Source of the DNA: a virus
IMG/VR virus record: IMGVR_UViG_3300020162_001361
Coordinates: 1 to 25,966 of that record
Strand: one strand, 5' to 3'
DNA length: 25,966 bases
Each line of letters opens with the position of its first letter. Positions within the stretch are counted from its first letter, which is position 1. Positions 7,528-14,438 of the stretch are shown in pieces. The notes under the pieces are model-generated. The model was not told the origin of the DNA, did no database searches, and saw nothing but the letters and a program-made list of their open reading frames with translations. Made by a program: the position numbers and the translations under genes.

Positions 7528-7741
7528 TTTGTTTTTCCGTTTTAATAAGCCCCTCTTTACAAAGAGTTCTAATGGTCCATTTTTTTTGGCTTTCAGCTAC
7601 ATCGTGAACCCACTTCAAGTATTTTCTTGCCTCTCTCCACCCCTCCATCGCCTCGTCACGCTCGCGTTCAAGTTGCTGCGCTAATACCACAAGCTTGATG
7701 ACGCTTGCCAATTTCGCCTCTTCTCGCTCGCGTTCCAGTTG
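7453..7741. repeat. 27-bp motif present three times in two adjacent genes
   Basis: Near-identical 27-bp segments lie at 7453-7479, 7649-7675 and 7715-7741, sharing the cores CGCCTC and CGCTCGCGTTC. On the minus strand each encodes QLERER(D/E)EA. The second and third copies are exactly 66 bp (22 codons) apart inside one gene, and the first lies in the next gene in the same coding sense. Conservation at the DNA level points to recent duplication. Confidence 0.8.
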
Positions 7742-7810
7742 CTCGGCCCACTCGGTCGGCACAACGTGGTTCCCCCGTGCGATGTCGTCAGTCTCTGGCG
7801 TTCCACTCAT
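7511..7810 (-). CDS. Coiled-coil protein, TPETD/LERERDEA phage family
   Basis: A 99-aa protein that opens SGTPETDDIARG and has two copies of the QLERER(D/E)EA heptad motif, at residues about 24-32 and 46-54, separated by a hydrophobic ASVIKLVVLA segment. It ends in a basic helical part (RKYLKWVHDVAESQKKW) and a polar tail. Small proteins with a T-P-x-T-D start and an LERERDE coiled coil are common in phages, and their function is unknown to me. The start at 7810 is set by an ATGA overlap with the upstream gene; the longer frame to 8023 is Gly/Glu-rich shadow sequence. Confidence 0.72.
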   Translation of the reverse strand: MSGTPETDDIARGNHVVPTEWAEQLEREREEAKLASVIKLVVLAQQLERERDEAMEGWREARKYLKWVHDVAESQKKWTIRTLCKEGLIKTEKQNERTN

Positions 7811-8085
7811 CCCTCGTACCCCCCGTGCAACAACACAGATGTCTTCGGCTTCACGTCCACCAACGCCCCAGCCGGATCCTTCCCCACCACCACCGGCTCG
7901 TTCGCCCTGTAAAATGAATTGTTCCTCACCGACACATTCACCACCACCCCCTCGATATCCACCCGCAATATCCTCGGGTTCTGTGGCTGTCTCCCAGGCG
8001 CCGTCTTTCCCCTCTTCGGCCACTCAGGTAACTCCATCTGCTTCGTTTCAGTTTTACTCTCTTGCTTTTGGTTCGTGTTTTTCAT
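7807..8085 (-). CDS. Hypothetical 92-aa protein, first gene of the packaging/head cluster
   Basis: The first 30 residues are polar and lysine-rich (KNTNQKQESKTETKQ, ELPEWPKRGKT). They are followed by a compact beta-rich part (RILRVDIEGVVVNVSVRNNS, then EPVVVGKDPAGALVDVKP) and an ending VLLHGGYEG. No family is recognised; the V-x-V pattern suggests a small beta barrel. I chose the ATG at 8085 because the upstream extension to 8166 runs into a G-tract leader and has no gene character. The gene follows the promoter-like gap at 8086-8219 and is coupled by ATGA to the next gene. Confidence 0.6.
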   Translation of the reverse strand: MKNTNQKQESKTETKQMELPEWPKRGKTAPGRQPQNPRILRVDIEGVVVNVSVRNNSFYRANEPVVVGKDPAGALVDVKPKTSVLLHGGYEG

Positions 8086-8164
8086 AAAATTTTTCGGGGG
8101 CTGGACGAGTGGGGGTGAAAATCGTGGGGCCAGAAACCGACCCCCCTCCCCCCCTCTTTGACCC

Positions 8165-8198
8165 ATAACTTCTTATAACACCCATTATACATAATTCT
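8165..8198. other. lox-like 13-8-13 site
   Basis: The left arm ATAACTTCTTATA (8165-8177) matches the P1 loxP arm ATAACTTCGTATA at 12 of 13 positions. After an 8-bp spacer, the right arm TATACATAATTCT (8186-8198) matches the other loxP arm at 9 of 13. The spacer sequence differs. The site overlaps the TATAAT element. The only tyrosine recombinase in the window is the integrase, which has its own att region, so this may be chance in an AT-rich gap. Confidence 0.25.
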
Positions 8199-8215
8199 CG
8201 GCTGTTGTGTTGCAA
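8184..8215 (-). promoter_or_regulatory. Candidate promoter for the packaging/head operon
   Basis: On the minus strand a perfect TATAAT (8184-8189) lies downstream of TTGCAA (8210-8215). The spacer is 20 bp, longer than the usual 16-18, so the -35 assignment is doubtful. Transcription from here would give a leader of about 90 nt containing a G-tract (minus strand of 8141-8154) that can pair with C-rich stretches nearer the first gene. It is one of the few gaps over 100 bp in the minus-strand operons, which is where a promoter would be expected. Confidence 0.4.
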
Positions 8216-8219
8216 TCAC

Positions 8220-9017
8220 TTACGAATTCACCTCAGTAATATCACCCTTTTTAGTGCCCTTATTGAGACTGGAAGGTAGTGCCGGACGAGAGTTTGCCGG
8301 AGGGACCCGCTCACCGTTACTGGTTCCCTCGGGGGTATCGATGGTGTACTCGGCGTCTACGTCGTCGAGCTTCTTGGGGATGGAGTTGATGAGTTCTTCG
8401 TAGCTGAGGCCGTTGATTTTGTGCTCGATGTTGATGGTGAGTTGGGATCCACCTTCGGAGTCGCGGACCTTGTCTTGTGCGGTGCCGGCGATGAAGTTGA
8501 GCTCGGCTGCTTTCATCTTGTCTACCTGGTCTGGGTCGTTGAGTTTGTCTCGGATGGCATCGACTGCGAGGCGTCTGACGTCGCGCCAAGCGTTGCTAGC
8601 GACTTGGGATTCTTTGTCTTTGGTGTCGGGGTGGTTTGCGATGATGCGAGCGATGAGGGCTGGATGGACGCCGATGCGGGATTGGATGGTGCGGTGGGTC
8701 ATGCCCATGAGGTAGAATTCTGCGACGATATCGCACAGGGCGCGGAAGTTCGTAGACATGCCGTCCCAGTTAACGTCTTCTTCGCATTCTTTGGCCTGTT
8801 CTAGGGCATTTTCAAACCGACTAGGACGTTTACCCTCCTTGGTCAGTGTAGCGTCCGCTTGACGCTGTAGCTTCCATTCGACGGCTTCCTCGTAGTTGAC
8901 TGGGCAACCGGCACGGAACCATTGGACGGCTGTCTGTTGTCGAACCTTGAAGCGGGTCGCGAGTTTGACGGAGATGGAGTGTTCGGTTTCTGGTTTGGCT
9001 GTGCGTTGGGGTTTCAT
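8220..9017 (-). CDS. Putative terminase small subunit (two HTH regions)
   Basis: A 265-aa DNA-binding protein. Residues about 15-45 form a Nu1-like winged HTH (VKLATRFKVRQQTAVQWFRA, then GCPVNYEE). A second HTH is seen around MGMTHRTIQSRIGVHPALIA. The C-terminal half has a long helix pair (LAVDAIRDKLNDPDQVDKMK, then AAELNFIAGTAQDKVRDSEG) resembling the oligomerisation part of small terminases, and an acidic, disordered tail. The start at 9017 is set by an ATGA overlap with the upstream gene and has GGAGAG nearby. It lies four genes before the large terminase rather than next to it. A replication-linked DNA-binding role is the main alternative. Confidence 0.5.
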   Translation of the reverse strand: MKPQRTAKPETEHSISVKLATRFKVRQQTAVQWFRAGCPVNYEEAVEWKLQRQADATLTKEGKRPSRFENALEQAKECEEDVNWDGMSTNFRALCDIVAEFYLMGMTHRTIQSRIGVHPALIARIIANHPDTKDKESQVASNAWRDVRRLAVDAIRDKLNDPDQVDKMKAAELNFIAGTAQDKVRDSEGGSQLTINIEHKINGLSYEELINSIPKKLDDVDAEYTIDTPEGTSNGERVPPANSRPALPSSLNKGTKKGDITEVNS

Positions 9018-9265
9018 GGTTTGGCTCTCCAGTTGGATGCTTCGACTACGAGGCGTCGGGCCTCTTCGAGGGAGTGGAAGTAGATTTCTTGTTCGCCGAT
9101 GTCGCGGGTGTATTCTGGGGGATTGATGTGAGCGATGGCCCAGCGGAGGGATTCGGCGAGATCGGTAGCGAGTCGGCAGGTGTGCCGGATGCCTGGGTGG
9201 TCTTGCCATTCTTTGTTGCAGGACGGGCAGCCGATGTTGGGGTCGATGGAGTAGGGTTTTGTCAT
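9014..9265 (-). CDS. Small protein with a possible zinc site, unknown function
   Basis: An 83-aa protein with ATGA overlaps at both ends, which is strong support that it is translated. The N-terminal part has CPSC (residues 13-16), then H at 23, H at 28 and C at 30 in NKEWQDHPGIRHTCR, which could bind one zinc ion. The remainder is helical (LATDLAESLRWAIAHINPPE, then a SLEEARRLVVEASNW helix). No family is recognised. It sits between the TGT-like gene and the putative small terminase. Confidence 0.65.
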   Translation of the reverse strand: MTKPYSIDPNIGCPSCNKEWQDHPGIRHTCRLATDLAESLRWAIAHINPPEYTRDIGEQEIYFHSLEEARRLVVEASNWRAKP

Positions 9266-9897
9266 ATGAACTGAAGTTGAGGTCTAGAATCTCCGTGAGT
9301 GCTTTGAGCGAGATATCGGTTTAACTCTAGCAACCTGTCATCGCCTCCACGCACCCATCCGGTTCCATCGCAAGATTCGGCTCCGGCCTCATGGGCCATC
9401 CAAAGCAAACGCTCGGAGTTTACTCTGCCGACATGCACTCTAGGAAAATTGTCAGTCCATGATCGAAGGTGACGCCATTTCCAATCTGTTGAACCTCCTA
9501 CAAAAACAACATCTGCTTCGTTAGGGACATCATTTGGCGTCATGCCGTCTTGCACAGCAAATGCAAATCCAACTCCGTGCAGCAGGTTCTTTAGTTGTGG
9601 CATCCACTCATTCCAACGAATTATTGTTGCCTCTTTATCTGTAACAACGTCTGGAACAACAACCCATGACGGCTTATGTGCGGAATTTGATTTTTCAATC
9701 AAATTAAGGAACGCATCAGCATCCCATTCTCGGTCATTAGCCCATGCACCATAAGCCCCATTGTCCAAGGCATATGGCATCCATGATGGCGGCTTTCTCC
9801 ACCCGTCTGGAGATATTAGCCAGCCTATACGATTTTCGTATTTGCCTGCTAGATATCCTATTTCGATACCAGAGTTATTTGAGGGCATAACAATCAT
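9262..9897 (-). CDS. Miniature TGT/DpdA-like guanine-exchange protein
   Basis: A 211-aa protein. Five short motifs occur in the order of the tRNA-guanine transglycosylase barrel: YALDNGAYG (D45, compare TGT LTDSGGF), VVPDVV (D83, compare the FDE segment), FAVQDG (Q116, compare VQGG), VFVGGS (134-135, compare the GGL loop) and ESCDGTGWVR (D177, compare the nucleophile loop DCVLPTR). A HVGRVNSERL segment precedes the last motif. The zinc-binding C-x-C-x2-C of classical TGT is absent, and the protein is about half the usual length. Phage relatives (DpdA) insert 7-deazaguanines into phage DNA to escape restriction; a tRNA target or another reaction cannot be excluded. No preQ0 synthesis gene is visible here. 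It is coupled by ATGA to the helicase and the next gene. Base composition is more AT-rich than in neighbours. Confidence 0.55.
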   Translation of the reverse strand: MIVMPSNNSGIEIGYLAGKYENRIGWLISPDGWRKPPSWMPYALDNGAYGAWANDREWDADAFLNLIEKSNSAHKPSWVVVPDVVTDKEATIIRWNEWMPQLKNLLHGVGFAFAVQDGMTPNDVPNEADVVFVGGSTDWKWRHLRSWTDNFPRVHVGRVNSERLLWMAHEAGAESCDGTGWVRGGDDRLLELNRYLAQSTHGDSRPQLQFI

Positions 9898-11168
9898 TTC
9901 GTGCGCCCTTCAAATCTAGATATATCTCCGCGCATGGTGACTGGGATGGCTCGGTCTCGTTCTCCGTCGCGGTTCTTGGCGATGTGTACAGCGGATCCGT
10001 CTTCACCTTTGCGGATGAGCCAGACGTGGTCGGAGTGGTGGCCGATGGCGCGAGACTCGCGGAGCCGGCCCTCCTCGTTGAGTTGGGATGCTGTGGCTAG
10101 GGCGAGGTTGAGTTGCAGGGCGATGGCTTTGAGGCGGCGGGTAATTTCGGAGACGTGTTGTTCTCTTGTCTCGTTGGAGTTCATGTTGCGGAGGTGGACG
10201 AGTTGGATGTAATCGACGACGACGAGGTCGGCCCTGCCTTGGCTCGCGAACTCACGGATAGCGCTTTCGATGCTGTCGAGGTCGGAGTAGCCGGACTCGA
10301 CTTGGATATTCATGCGGGAGATGTCTGAGGTGGCTGCGTTGAATCGGTGGAGTTCTTGGGCGTTGGGGTCTTGCTTGATGCGTTTGATCGGGAATCCGGC
10401 GAGGTTGGAGATGAATCGGGCGAGGACCTTCTTGGCCGGCATCTCGAGGCTGAAGATTAAGACGTGCTTGCCGGCACGCATGGCCTCGAGGGCGATTTGG
10501 AGCAGGAGGATGGTTTTACCGCCCGAGGTTTCGGCGGCGATGGTCATCAGTTCCCCAGGCTTGACTCCACCGGAGGCGATTTCGTCTAGGGCGTAGATTC
10601 CGGTGCCGTAGGACACGGTGGGTACTTTGTCCTCGAGCTCGGAGACGAGGTCGTTGATGTGGTCCTTGGTGGATTTGCGGGGCTTGTCGAGTTGGGCAGC
10701 GCACTCGGAGAGGGCAAGGCTGACGGATCCGATGTCGCCGGTCTCGTCTCGGAAGGACTCTTGAGCCTCGGCGAGGATCTTGGAGGCGTGGCGGTATCGA
10801 GCCGAGTCTACGAGGTAGGCTCGGTGCCATCGGGTCGTCTCGGGGTCGGATGGGGTATTGGTGATGTATTCGGCTAGGCTTCCGATGGATTCGAGGAGGC
10901 CAGTGCGCTCGAGCTCGGCTTGGACTGCGAAGAAGTCATTCTTTCCTGACCCGCTTTCGTGGCACTTTTTTGCGGCAGCGAGGATGGTTCGGTGCTTGGG
11001 GATGAAAAACAAATCTTCTGGCCAGCTCATGGCCTCGAGGTTTTGGTTGTTTGCCAGGATAGCTGAGATGGCAGCCTTTTCGGAGGATTCGTTGAATGGG
11101 ACGGCTTTTTGCATCGGCTGGGTAAGGAGGTCAGAGTCTGGCCATCTGGTTGCGAGATTGGTTCTCAT
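9894..11168 (-). CDS. dnaB: Replicative DNA helicase, DnaB-like
   Basis: A 424-aa hexameric helicase. The N-terminal helical domain (about 24-125, starting FNESSEKAAISAILANNQNL) is followed by a linker and a RecA-fold domain with YGTGIYALDEIASGGVKPGE, Walker A AETSGGKT (212-219), the FSLEM segment (239-243) and Walker B LVVVDYIQLV (315-324). The later ATASQLNEEGRLRES and HHSDHVWLIRK segments correspond to DnaB motif 4 and the arginine-finger region. It should unwind the phage origin and recruit primase. It follows the winged-helix replication gene by 6 nt, which fits an initiator-helicase pair. The start at 11168 has the A-rich leader CCAAAAATG. M19 is a possible alternative start, just before the conserved domain. 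Confidence 0.95.
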   Translation of the reverse strand: MRTNLATRWPDSDLLTQPMQKAVPFNESSEKAAISAILANNQNLEAMSWPEDLFFIPKHRTILAAAKKCHESGSGKNDFFAVQAELERTGLLESIGSLAEYITNTPSDPETTRWHRAYLVDSARYRHASKILAEAQESFRDETGDIGSVSLALSECAAQLDKPRKSTKDHINDLVSELEDKVPTVSYGTGIYALDEIASGGVKPGELMTIAAETSGGKTILLLQIALEAMRAGKHVLIFSLEMPAKKVLARFISNLAGFPIKRIKQDPNAQELHRFNAATSDISRMNIQVESGYSDLDSIESAIREFASQGRADLVVVDYIQLVHLRNMNSNETREQHVSEITRRLKAIALQLNLALATASQLNEEGRLRESRAIGHHSDHVWLIRKGEDGSAVHIAKNRDGERDRAIPVTMRGDISRFEGRTK

Positions 11169-11174
11169 TTTTGG

Positions 11175-11609
11175 TTAGAGGCAGGTTCTGAATGTGGGGG
11201 TCGTAGACCCCTTTATATTCTCTTCTCTAGGTGACGGTGAGACCGTGAGGGAAGCGTGAGGTTTAGCGTGATAATGCTTCTGACTCCTCTTGGCACTTAA
11301 AGCCCTCTCCTTTGCTGTCTTACCATTATGCCTCTCAAACTTAGATAGCGTAATTGACTTACCGGAGCGCAGGATCCAACCCACGTTTACCATGGCCTCG
11401 ATGAACCCCTCAACGCCAACCTCGCGATTTAACAACGCTGACACCGTGAGAGAAGCGTCGCCATTTTTGGTGTGTCCATCGAACCATCTCCAGACCCGCA
11501 TGAGCTTCCCGACGACCGCATCGGGGTCCAGATTTAGCGTTGCCGCTATGTCGTGGACCTCCTGCTTGTCGGGGGTCGTTGTTTCAAATTTAATCCAATC
11601 TCCTGCCAT
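11175..11609 (-). CDS. Winged-helix phage replication protein
   Basis: A 144-aa protein of a type common beside phage DnaB helicases. It starts GDWIKFETTTPDKQEVHDIA and continues LDPDAVVGKLMRVWRWFDGH, with a later GFIEAMVNVGWI helix and the conserved ending FERHNGKTAKERALSAKRSQ. The pattern is a winged-helix domain (about 1-95) with a basic, disordered tail. Such proteins act like the lambda O N-terminal domain or a helicase loader at the origin; that role is inferred. It begins one base after the stop of the upstream gene. No iteron array is visible inside the gene. Confidence 0.7.
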   Translation of the reverse strand: MAGDWIKFETTTPDKQEVHDIAATLNLDPDAVVGKLMRVWRWFDGHTKNGDASLTVSALLNREVGVEGFIEAMVNVGWILRSGKSITLSKFERHNGKTAKERALSAKRSQKHYHAKPHASLTVSPSPREENIKGSTTPTFRTCL

Positions 11610-11610
11610 A

Positions 11611-11817
11611 TTATTTACCCTTCTTAAAAAGTGCCTTGAGTTCGTTGCGTTGGCGCTCGAGGCGCCGGCTGCATTCGCGGAGGGGGAATGACCAGAGGGA
11701 TCCCGATGCGGCGACGGCGGCCTCGGTCTCTGGGGTGTCGCTCACCCATGCGCTCTCGGGGAGCGCTTCGGCTCGGTCTCGGGCTTCCTCTATCTTGGTC
11801 CAGTCTGGCTTGCTCAT
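11611..11817 (-). CDS. Small TPETE/LERQRNE coiled-coil protein
   Basis: A 68-aa protein with the segment SDTPETEAAVAASGSLW followed by ECSRRLERQRNELKALF, which matches in layout the T-P-E-T-D plus LERERDEA proteins encoded at 7360-7810. The C-terminus is basic (KALFKKGK). Function is unknown. The start is set by an ATGA overlap with the DUF551-like gene; the long frame to 12075 is an artefact of a neighbouring gene. The lysine-rich end also supplies AGAAGGG upstream of the next gene, which may act as a weak ribosome site for it. Confidence 0.7.
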   Translation of the reverse strand: MSKPDWTKIEEARDRAEALPESAWVSDTPETEAAVAASGSLWSFPLRECSRRLERQRNELKALFKKGK

Positions 11818-12017
11818 TCCTCGTCCTCCGGAGGGAGTGGGAGCGGCATCCAGTGCAATACAGGTTCCTCTTCGTGAATTCGTGCGCCTGATACATTGCG
11901 CCAGACGTTGCCGTCGAGAAAGCCTGTCCAGACCTCGCCGCCGAGTGTGTGGATGATGACGGTCTCTCCGTCGTCCGGTGGAGTCGTTGCCGGAATCCAT
12001 GTGATTGTTGTGCTCAT
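11814..12017 (-). CDS. DUF551-like protein
   Basis: A 67-aa protein with the DUF551 layout: W-I-P-A near the N-terminus (TTITWIPATTPPDDGETVII), a central G-G-x-V-W-T-G-F-L-D-G-N-V-W-R run, and the C-terminal hallmark HWMPLPLPPEDE. This family is frequent in phages and has no known function. The start at 12017 overlaps the stop of the 30-aa membrane peptide (ATGA), and its own stop overlaps the next gene. Confidence 0.75.
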   Translation of the reverse strand: MSTTITWIPATTPPDDGETVIIHTLGGEVWTGFLDGNVWRNVSGARIHEEEPVLHWMPLPLPPEDEE

Positions 12018-12106
12018 ATATTGTCGTCGTTTTCTTGGATCGCCCACAGGAAGACTCCCGAGAAGACGATGCCAATTGCTAAGATGCTGAAGATGATTGC
12101 TTTCAT
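12014..12106 (-). CDS. 30-aa single-span membrane peptide
   Basis: A very short frame encoding one membrane segment (AIIFSILAIGIVFSGVFLWA) with a lysine before it and an acidic tail (IQENDDNI), so the N-terminus is probably cytoplasmic. It is below normal gene-finder length. Its ATG overlaps the RuvC-like stop and its TGA overlaps the DUF551-like start, both as ATGA, which supports translation. The role is unknown; lysis control, superinfection exclusion and membrane anchoring are all possible. Confidence 0.6.
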   Translation of the reverse strand: MKAIIFSILAIGIVFSGVFLWAIQENDDNI

Positions 12107-12537
12107 TTTGTATCGAATGCGTAGACGGCTACCGCGAGTGCCGCCCAGAGGTGGCTCTTCATGCCGTAGGTCGGGCCTGGGGACTTCTTCGTGCCTTGTG
12201 GCCCGAGTCGGTCGATGAGCGCCTGCCGGACGTTTCCGTCCTTGGCTCTCGGGGAGTGGCAGAGGTGGAGCTTGACGTCGCGCCGGTAGCAGAGCCGTGG
12301 CTCGACCCGTGCCACCTCGGTGAATCTCCCTATCCACACGCAGGTCATAAAGACCTCCTTGCCAACGGCCATGCCGTAGGAGGCGATCATCTCACAGGCC
12401 GCCGCGTCATATTCGCGTCCGATGAGGATCTGTCTGATCTCCGCATTCGGCAGGTGGTCGGCGTCGATGATCCGGCGCCCGTCCCAAAGGACAAACGCCG
12501 TCTCCGTAGTGCCAGGGTCAAGGGCAAGGATGGTCAT
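12103..12537 (-). CDS. RuvC-like Holliday junction resolvase
   Basis: A 144-aa RNase H-fold nuclease. The first strand carries ILALDPGTTETAF (D7), the second acidic residue is in AACEMIASYG (E49), a third lies in AKDGNVRQAL (D100), and the last helix KSHLWAALAVAV has H129 where many RuvC proteins have Asp. It should resolve branched DNA before packaging or act in recombination. It lies directly after the SSB-like gene with one base between them. The final D-to-H change is found in some phage RuvC-like proteins and need not abolish activity. Confidence 0.8.
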   Translation of the reverse strand: MTILALDPGTTETAFVLWDGRRIIDADHLPNAEIRQILIGREYDAAACEMIASYGMAVGKEVFMTCVWIGRFTEVARVEPRLCYRRDVKLHLCHSPRAKDGNVRQALIDRLGPQGTKKSPGPTYGMKSHLWAALAVAVYAFDTK

Positions 12538-12538
12538 C

Positions 12539-13039
12539 TCAGAACGGGATGTCGTCTCCGTCGGCGGTTTTGTTGGCGGGCTTTGTCGGCACCTTCACGT
12601 CGTCGCCACGGTCGATGGTCGAGAGACGGTCGATGAGTTTTTCGATGAGCTCGGGATCGACCTCGTTTTTCGGGGCTTGTTCCGCAGGGTTGAGCCAGCG
12701 AGCCTTGAATCGGGTCTCCCCGTTGTACTCCTCGGTCTCAACGGTGAGGGAGCATGCCTGTCCCGCGAAGGTCGCCGTGCCGCTGGCGAGCGACTTGATG
12801 TCCCAGTTTTTGCCGAAGCAATCGTCGAGCGTGAGCATCGTGCGCTTGGCGGCCTTCTCGGTGAGGTAGCCGCGCCAGACGATTTCGCGCCCGTTTTGCG
12901 ATCCCGCGTCGGTCACTACCGCCGGCACTCGGATGAATTCGCTGCCGGAGTCGGTGACGCCGATCCACCCGTTCCCTGGGGCCTTCACCTTGCAAAGGAA
13001 TCGGCCCGTTTCGTTGACGTATCTATTTTCGTTATCCAT
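12539..13039 (-). CDS. Single-stranded DNA-binding protein (SSB-like, DUF669-like)
   Basis: A 166-aa protein with a beta-rich N-terminal region (GRFLCKVKAPGNGWIGVTDS, then EIVWRGYLTEKAAKRTMLTL) and a segment TFAGQACSLTVETEEYNGET followed by RFKARWLNP. The long polar linker ends in the acidic tip DGDDIPF, which is close to the DDIPF of bacterial SSB. The pattern recalls the DUF669-type phage ssDNA-binding proteins found beside Sak4 ATPases and RecB-like nucleases. Function is inferred from the tail and the neighbours. The start has no Shine-Dalgarno (AACTAAAAACAAT before ATG). The 98-bp gap upstream holds only weak inverted repeats (GGTCCG/CGGACC). Confidence 0.6.
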   Translation of the reverse strand: MDNENRYVNETGRFLCKVKAPGNGWIGVTDSGSEFIRVPAVVTDAGSQNGREIVWRGYLTEKAAKRTMLTLDDCFGKNWDIKSLASGTATFAGQACSLTVETEEYNGETRFKARWLNPAEQAPKNEVDPELIEKLIDRLSTIDRGDDVKVPTKPANKTADGDDIPF

Positions 13040-13137
13040 ATTGTTTTTAGTTGTTTGGTCCGCGTTTTTTGGGATGCGCGGCCCCCCTTTGCCCCTGATC
13101 TCCTACGGGACGGACCGTTGTAGGTTTATCGAGGAAA

Positions 13138-14184
13138 CTAGTTTTTCAGCTTGGGTTGCTTGGGTTTCACCTGGCGGAGTTGTTTGCTTGGGGATCCGGT
13201 GCGGATGTGGGATGGGAGAGGTTCACGGCCGAGCGCGGCCGCCCACTCTCGGTAGGACTTGCCAGACATCTTGCCGCCCATGGCGAGGATGATGCTCTCG
13301 ACGGGGGCATTTGTTTCTCTGGCAACAAACAAGATCGCCTCAACGTCGAAAAATTCGCGCCCATTCACCTCGGTGAGCTTCCAGCCGTCTACCTCGCCGC
13401 CCTCATCGAGTAATCTCCTGAGCTCATCGAGGGCCGGCTCGGCCACCGCCTTCTCGACGGCCTTCCACTGGGACGCGAACTGAGCCAGAGTTTCCGGCGT
13501 AGCCATCACCCGCTCGAGGATCTCGGGCACCGAGGTCTTAGGCACATCGATGACGGCGAGCCCCTCCTCGATGGGCTGGACCACGGCAGGGCATGTGGCA
13601 TAATTCGCGCACCAGGTGCAGTATTCCGACGCTTGGGGTTGGGAATTCGGGTCCAGTGCAGCGTCCTTTATCGTGTCGATAGTTTTCTGCGCCTGTTCCA
13701 GCGTCCAGTTGTAGCTCAGCACCTTCTGCTGGTCGCAGTAGATAACGTGGGTCGCCCAGACCTGCTCAAACGTGCGCACCATACAAGACAAGGCGTAGGC
13801 CGCCATCTGCGGAAAGTAATTGCGCATCTGGCCCGTCTTGAGATCCCCTACCCAACCGGTTCGGTCGCAGAGGATATCGGCCGTGCCGACGTGAGGTAGC
13901 CCAGGCACAGGCATGGCTAGGTACTCCTCGCGGGCCTCCAGCGTGCCGTTGCACTTGTACCTCTCCACAAGGTCGATAGCCCACTGCACATTGGCTCCGT
14001 CCTCGGGAGGTAGCGCCTCGAGCTTCGAGCGGTCGCCCATCACGGCGAAACGGAATGCCTCGTCCATACGGGTGCCCCGCTCCGCAGCCGGACCCGCAGG
14101 TCCAGGCTTCGGCCGGTACTTAGGGCACTCCCATAGCTTCGGGAGCAGGGACGGACGGATGTCTTTTAATGTCAATGGGTTCAT
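13138..14184 (-). CDS. RecB/Cas4-like PD-(D/E)XK nuclease with iron-sulfur cluster (DUF2800-like)
   Basis: A 348-aa nuclease. The catalytic core is HVGTADILCD (D103) followed by WVGDLKTGQ (D114 and K116), then a PQMAAYALS helix (Q126), as in RecB-family exonucleases; the earlier AERGTRMDEAF segment takes the place of the usual G-x-x-x-H motif. C20 together with C189, C192 and C198 (YCTWCANYATC) forms a Cas4/AddB-like set expected to hold a [4Fe-4S] cluster. The C-terminal third is helical and ends in a basic tail. It would resect DNA ends for the Sak4/SSB recombination system next to it. Its start overlaps the upstream stop (ATGA). Confidence 0.82.
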   Translation of the reverse strand: MNPLTLKDIRPSLLPKLWECPKYRPKPGPAGPAAERGTRMDEAFRFAVMGDRSKLEALPPEDGANVQWAIDLVERYKCNGTLEAREEYLAMPVPGLPHVGTADILCDRTGWVGDLKTGQMRNYFPQMAAYALSCMVRTFEQVWATHVIYCDQQKVLSYNWTLEQAQKTIDTIKDAALDPNSQPQASEYCTWCANYATCPAVVQPIEEGLAVIDVPKTSVPEILERVMATPETLAQFASQWKAVEKAVAEPALDELRRLLDEGGEVDGWKLTEVNGREFFDVEAILFVARETNAPVESIILAMGGKMSGKSYREWAAALGREPLPSHIRTGSPSKQLRQVKPKQPKLKN

Positions 14185-14438
14185 GTTTTTAAGTTTTTTG
14201 GTGTCTGTATCATTTGCTTCATCGCTTGCTTCATGTAGGCCACGCCGTAGGGCATCTTTTTGCGTTTAAAGAAGGCATTGCAGGCGGAATTGATCTCGGC
14301 GCACTCGGCACTAGTCAGGTAGTCGATTCCCGTCCTCGCATCGTCGTAGCTAAGACACGTCCAGTTCATGTTGGTCGGCGTAGAATCATGACCCCGTCGG
14401 AAGACAGGCCTGTCGCGAGCGAGATCGACGTCCTTCAT
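14181..14438 (-). CDS. Hypothetical 85-aa protein between ATPase and nuclease
   Basis: ATGA overlaps tie this gene to the Sak4-like gene upstream and to the nuclease gene downstream, so it is very probably translated. The sequence begins KDVDLARDRPVFRRGHDS, has a central NWTCLSYDDARTGIDYLTSA, and ends in a basic helix with repeated Met/Lys (YMKQAMKQMIQTPKNLKT). I recognise no family. The position suggests an accessory factor of the recombination module. The frame continues upstream to 14540, but that part is a shadow of the ATPase gene. Confidence 0.65.
   Translation of the reverse strand: MKDVDLARDRPVFRRGHDSTPTNMNWTCLSYDDARTGIDYLTSAECAEINSACNAFFKRKKMPYGVAYMKQAMKQMIQTPKNLKT

Noticed and set aside
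7511-8023. A longer 170-aa version of the coiled-coil protein
   Set aside because: The extra N-terminal part is Gly/Glu-rich shadow of the upstream gene; the ATG at 7810 overlaps the upstream stop as ATGA.
9894-11609. Replication origin with iterons inside the initiator/helicase genes
   Set aside because: I looked for phased direct repeats or an AT-rich unwinding stretch in these genes and saw none clear enough to report.
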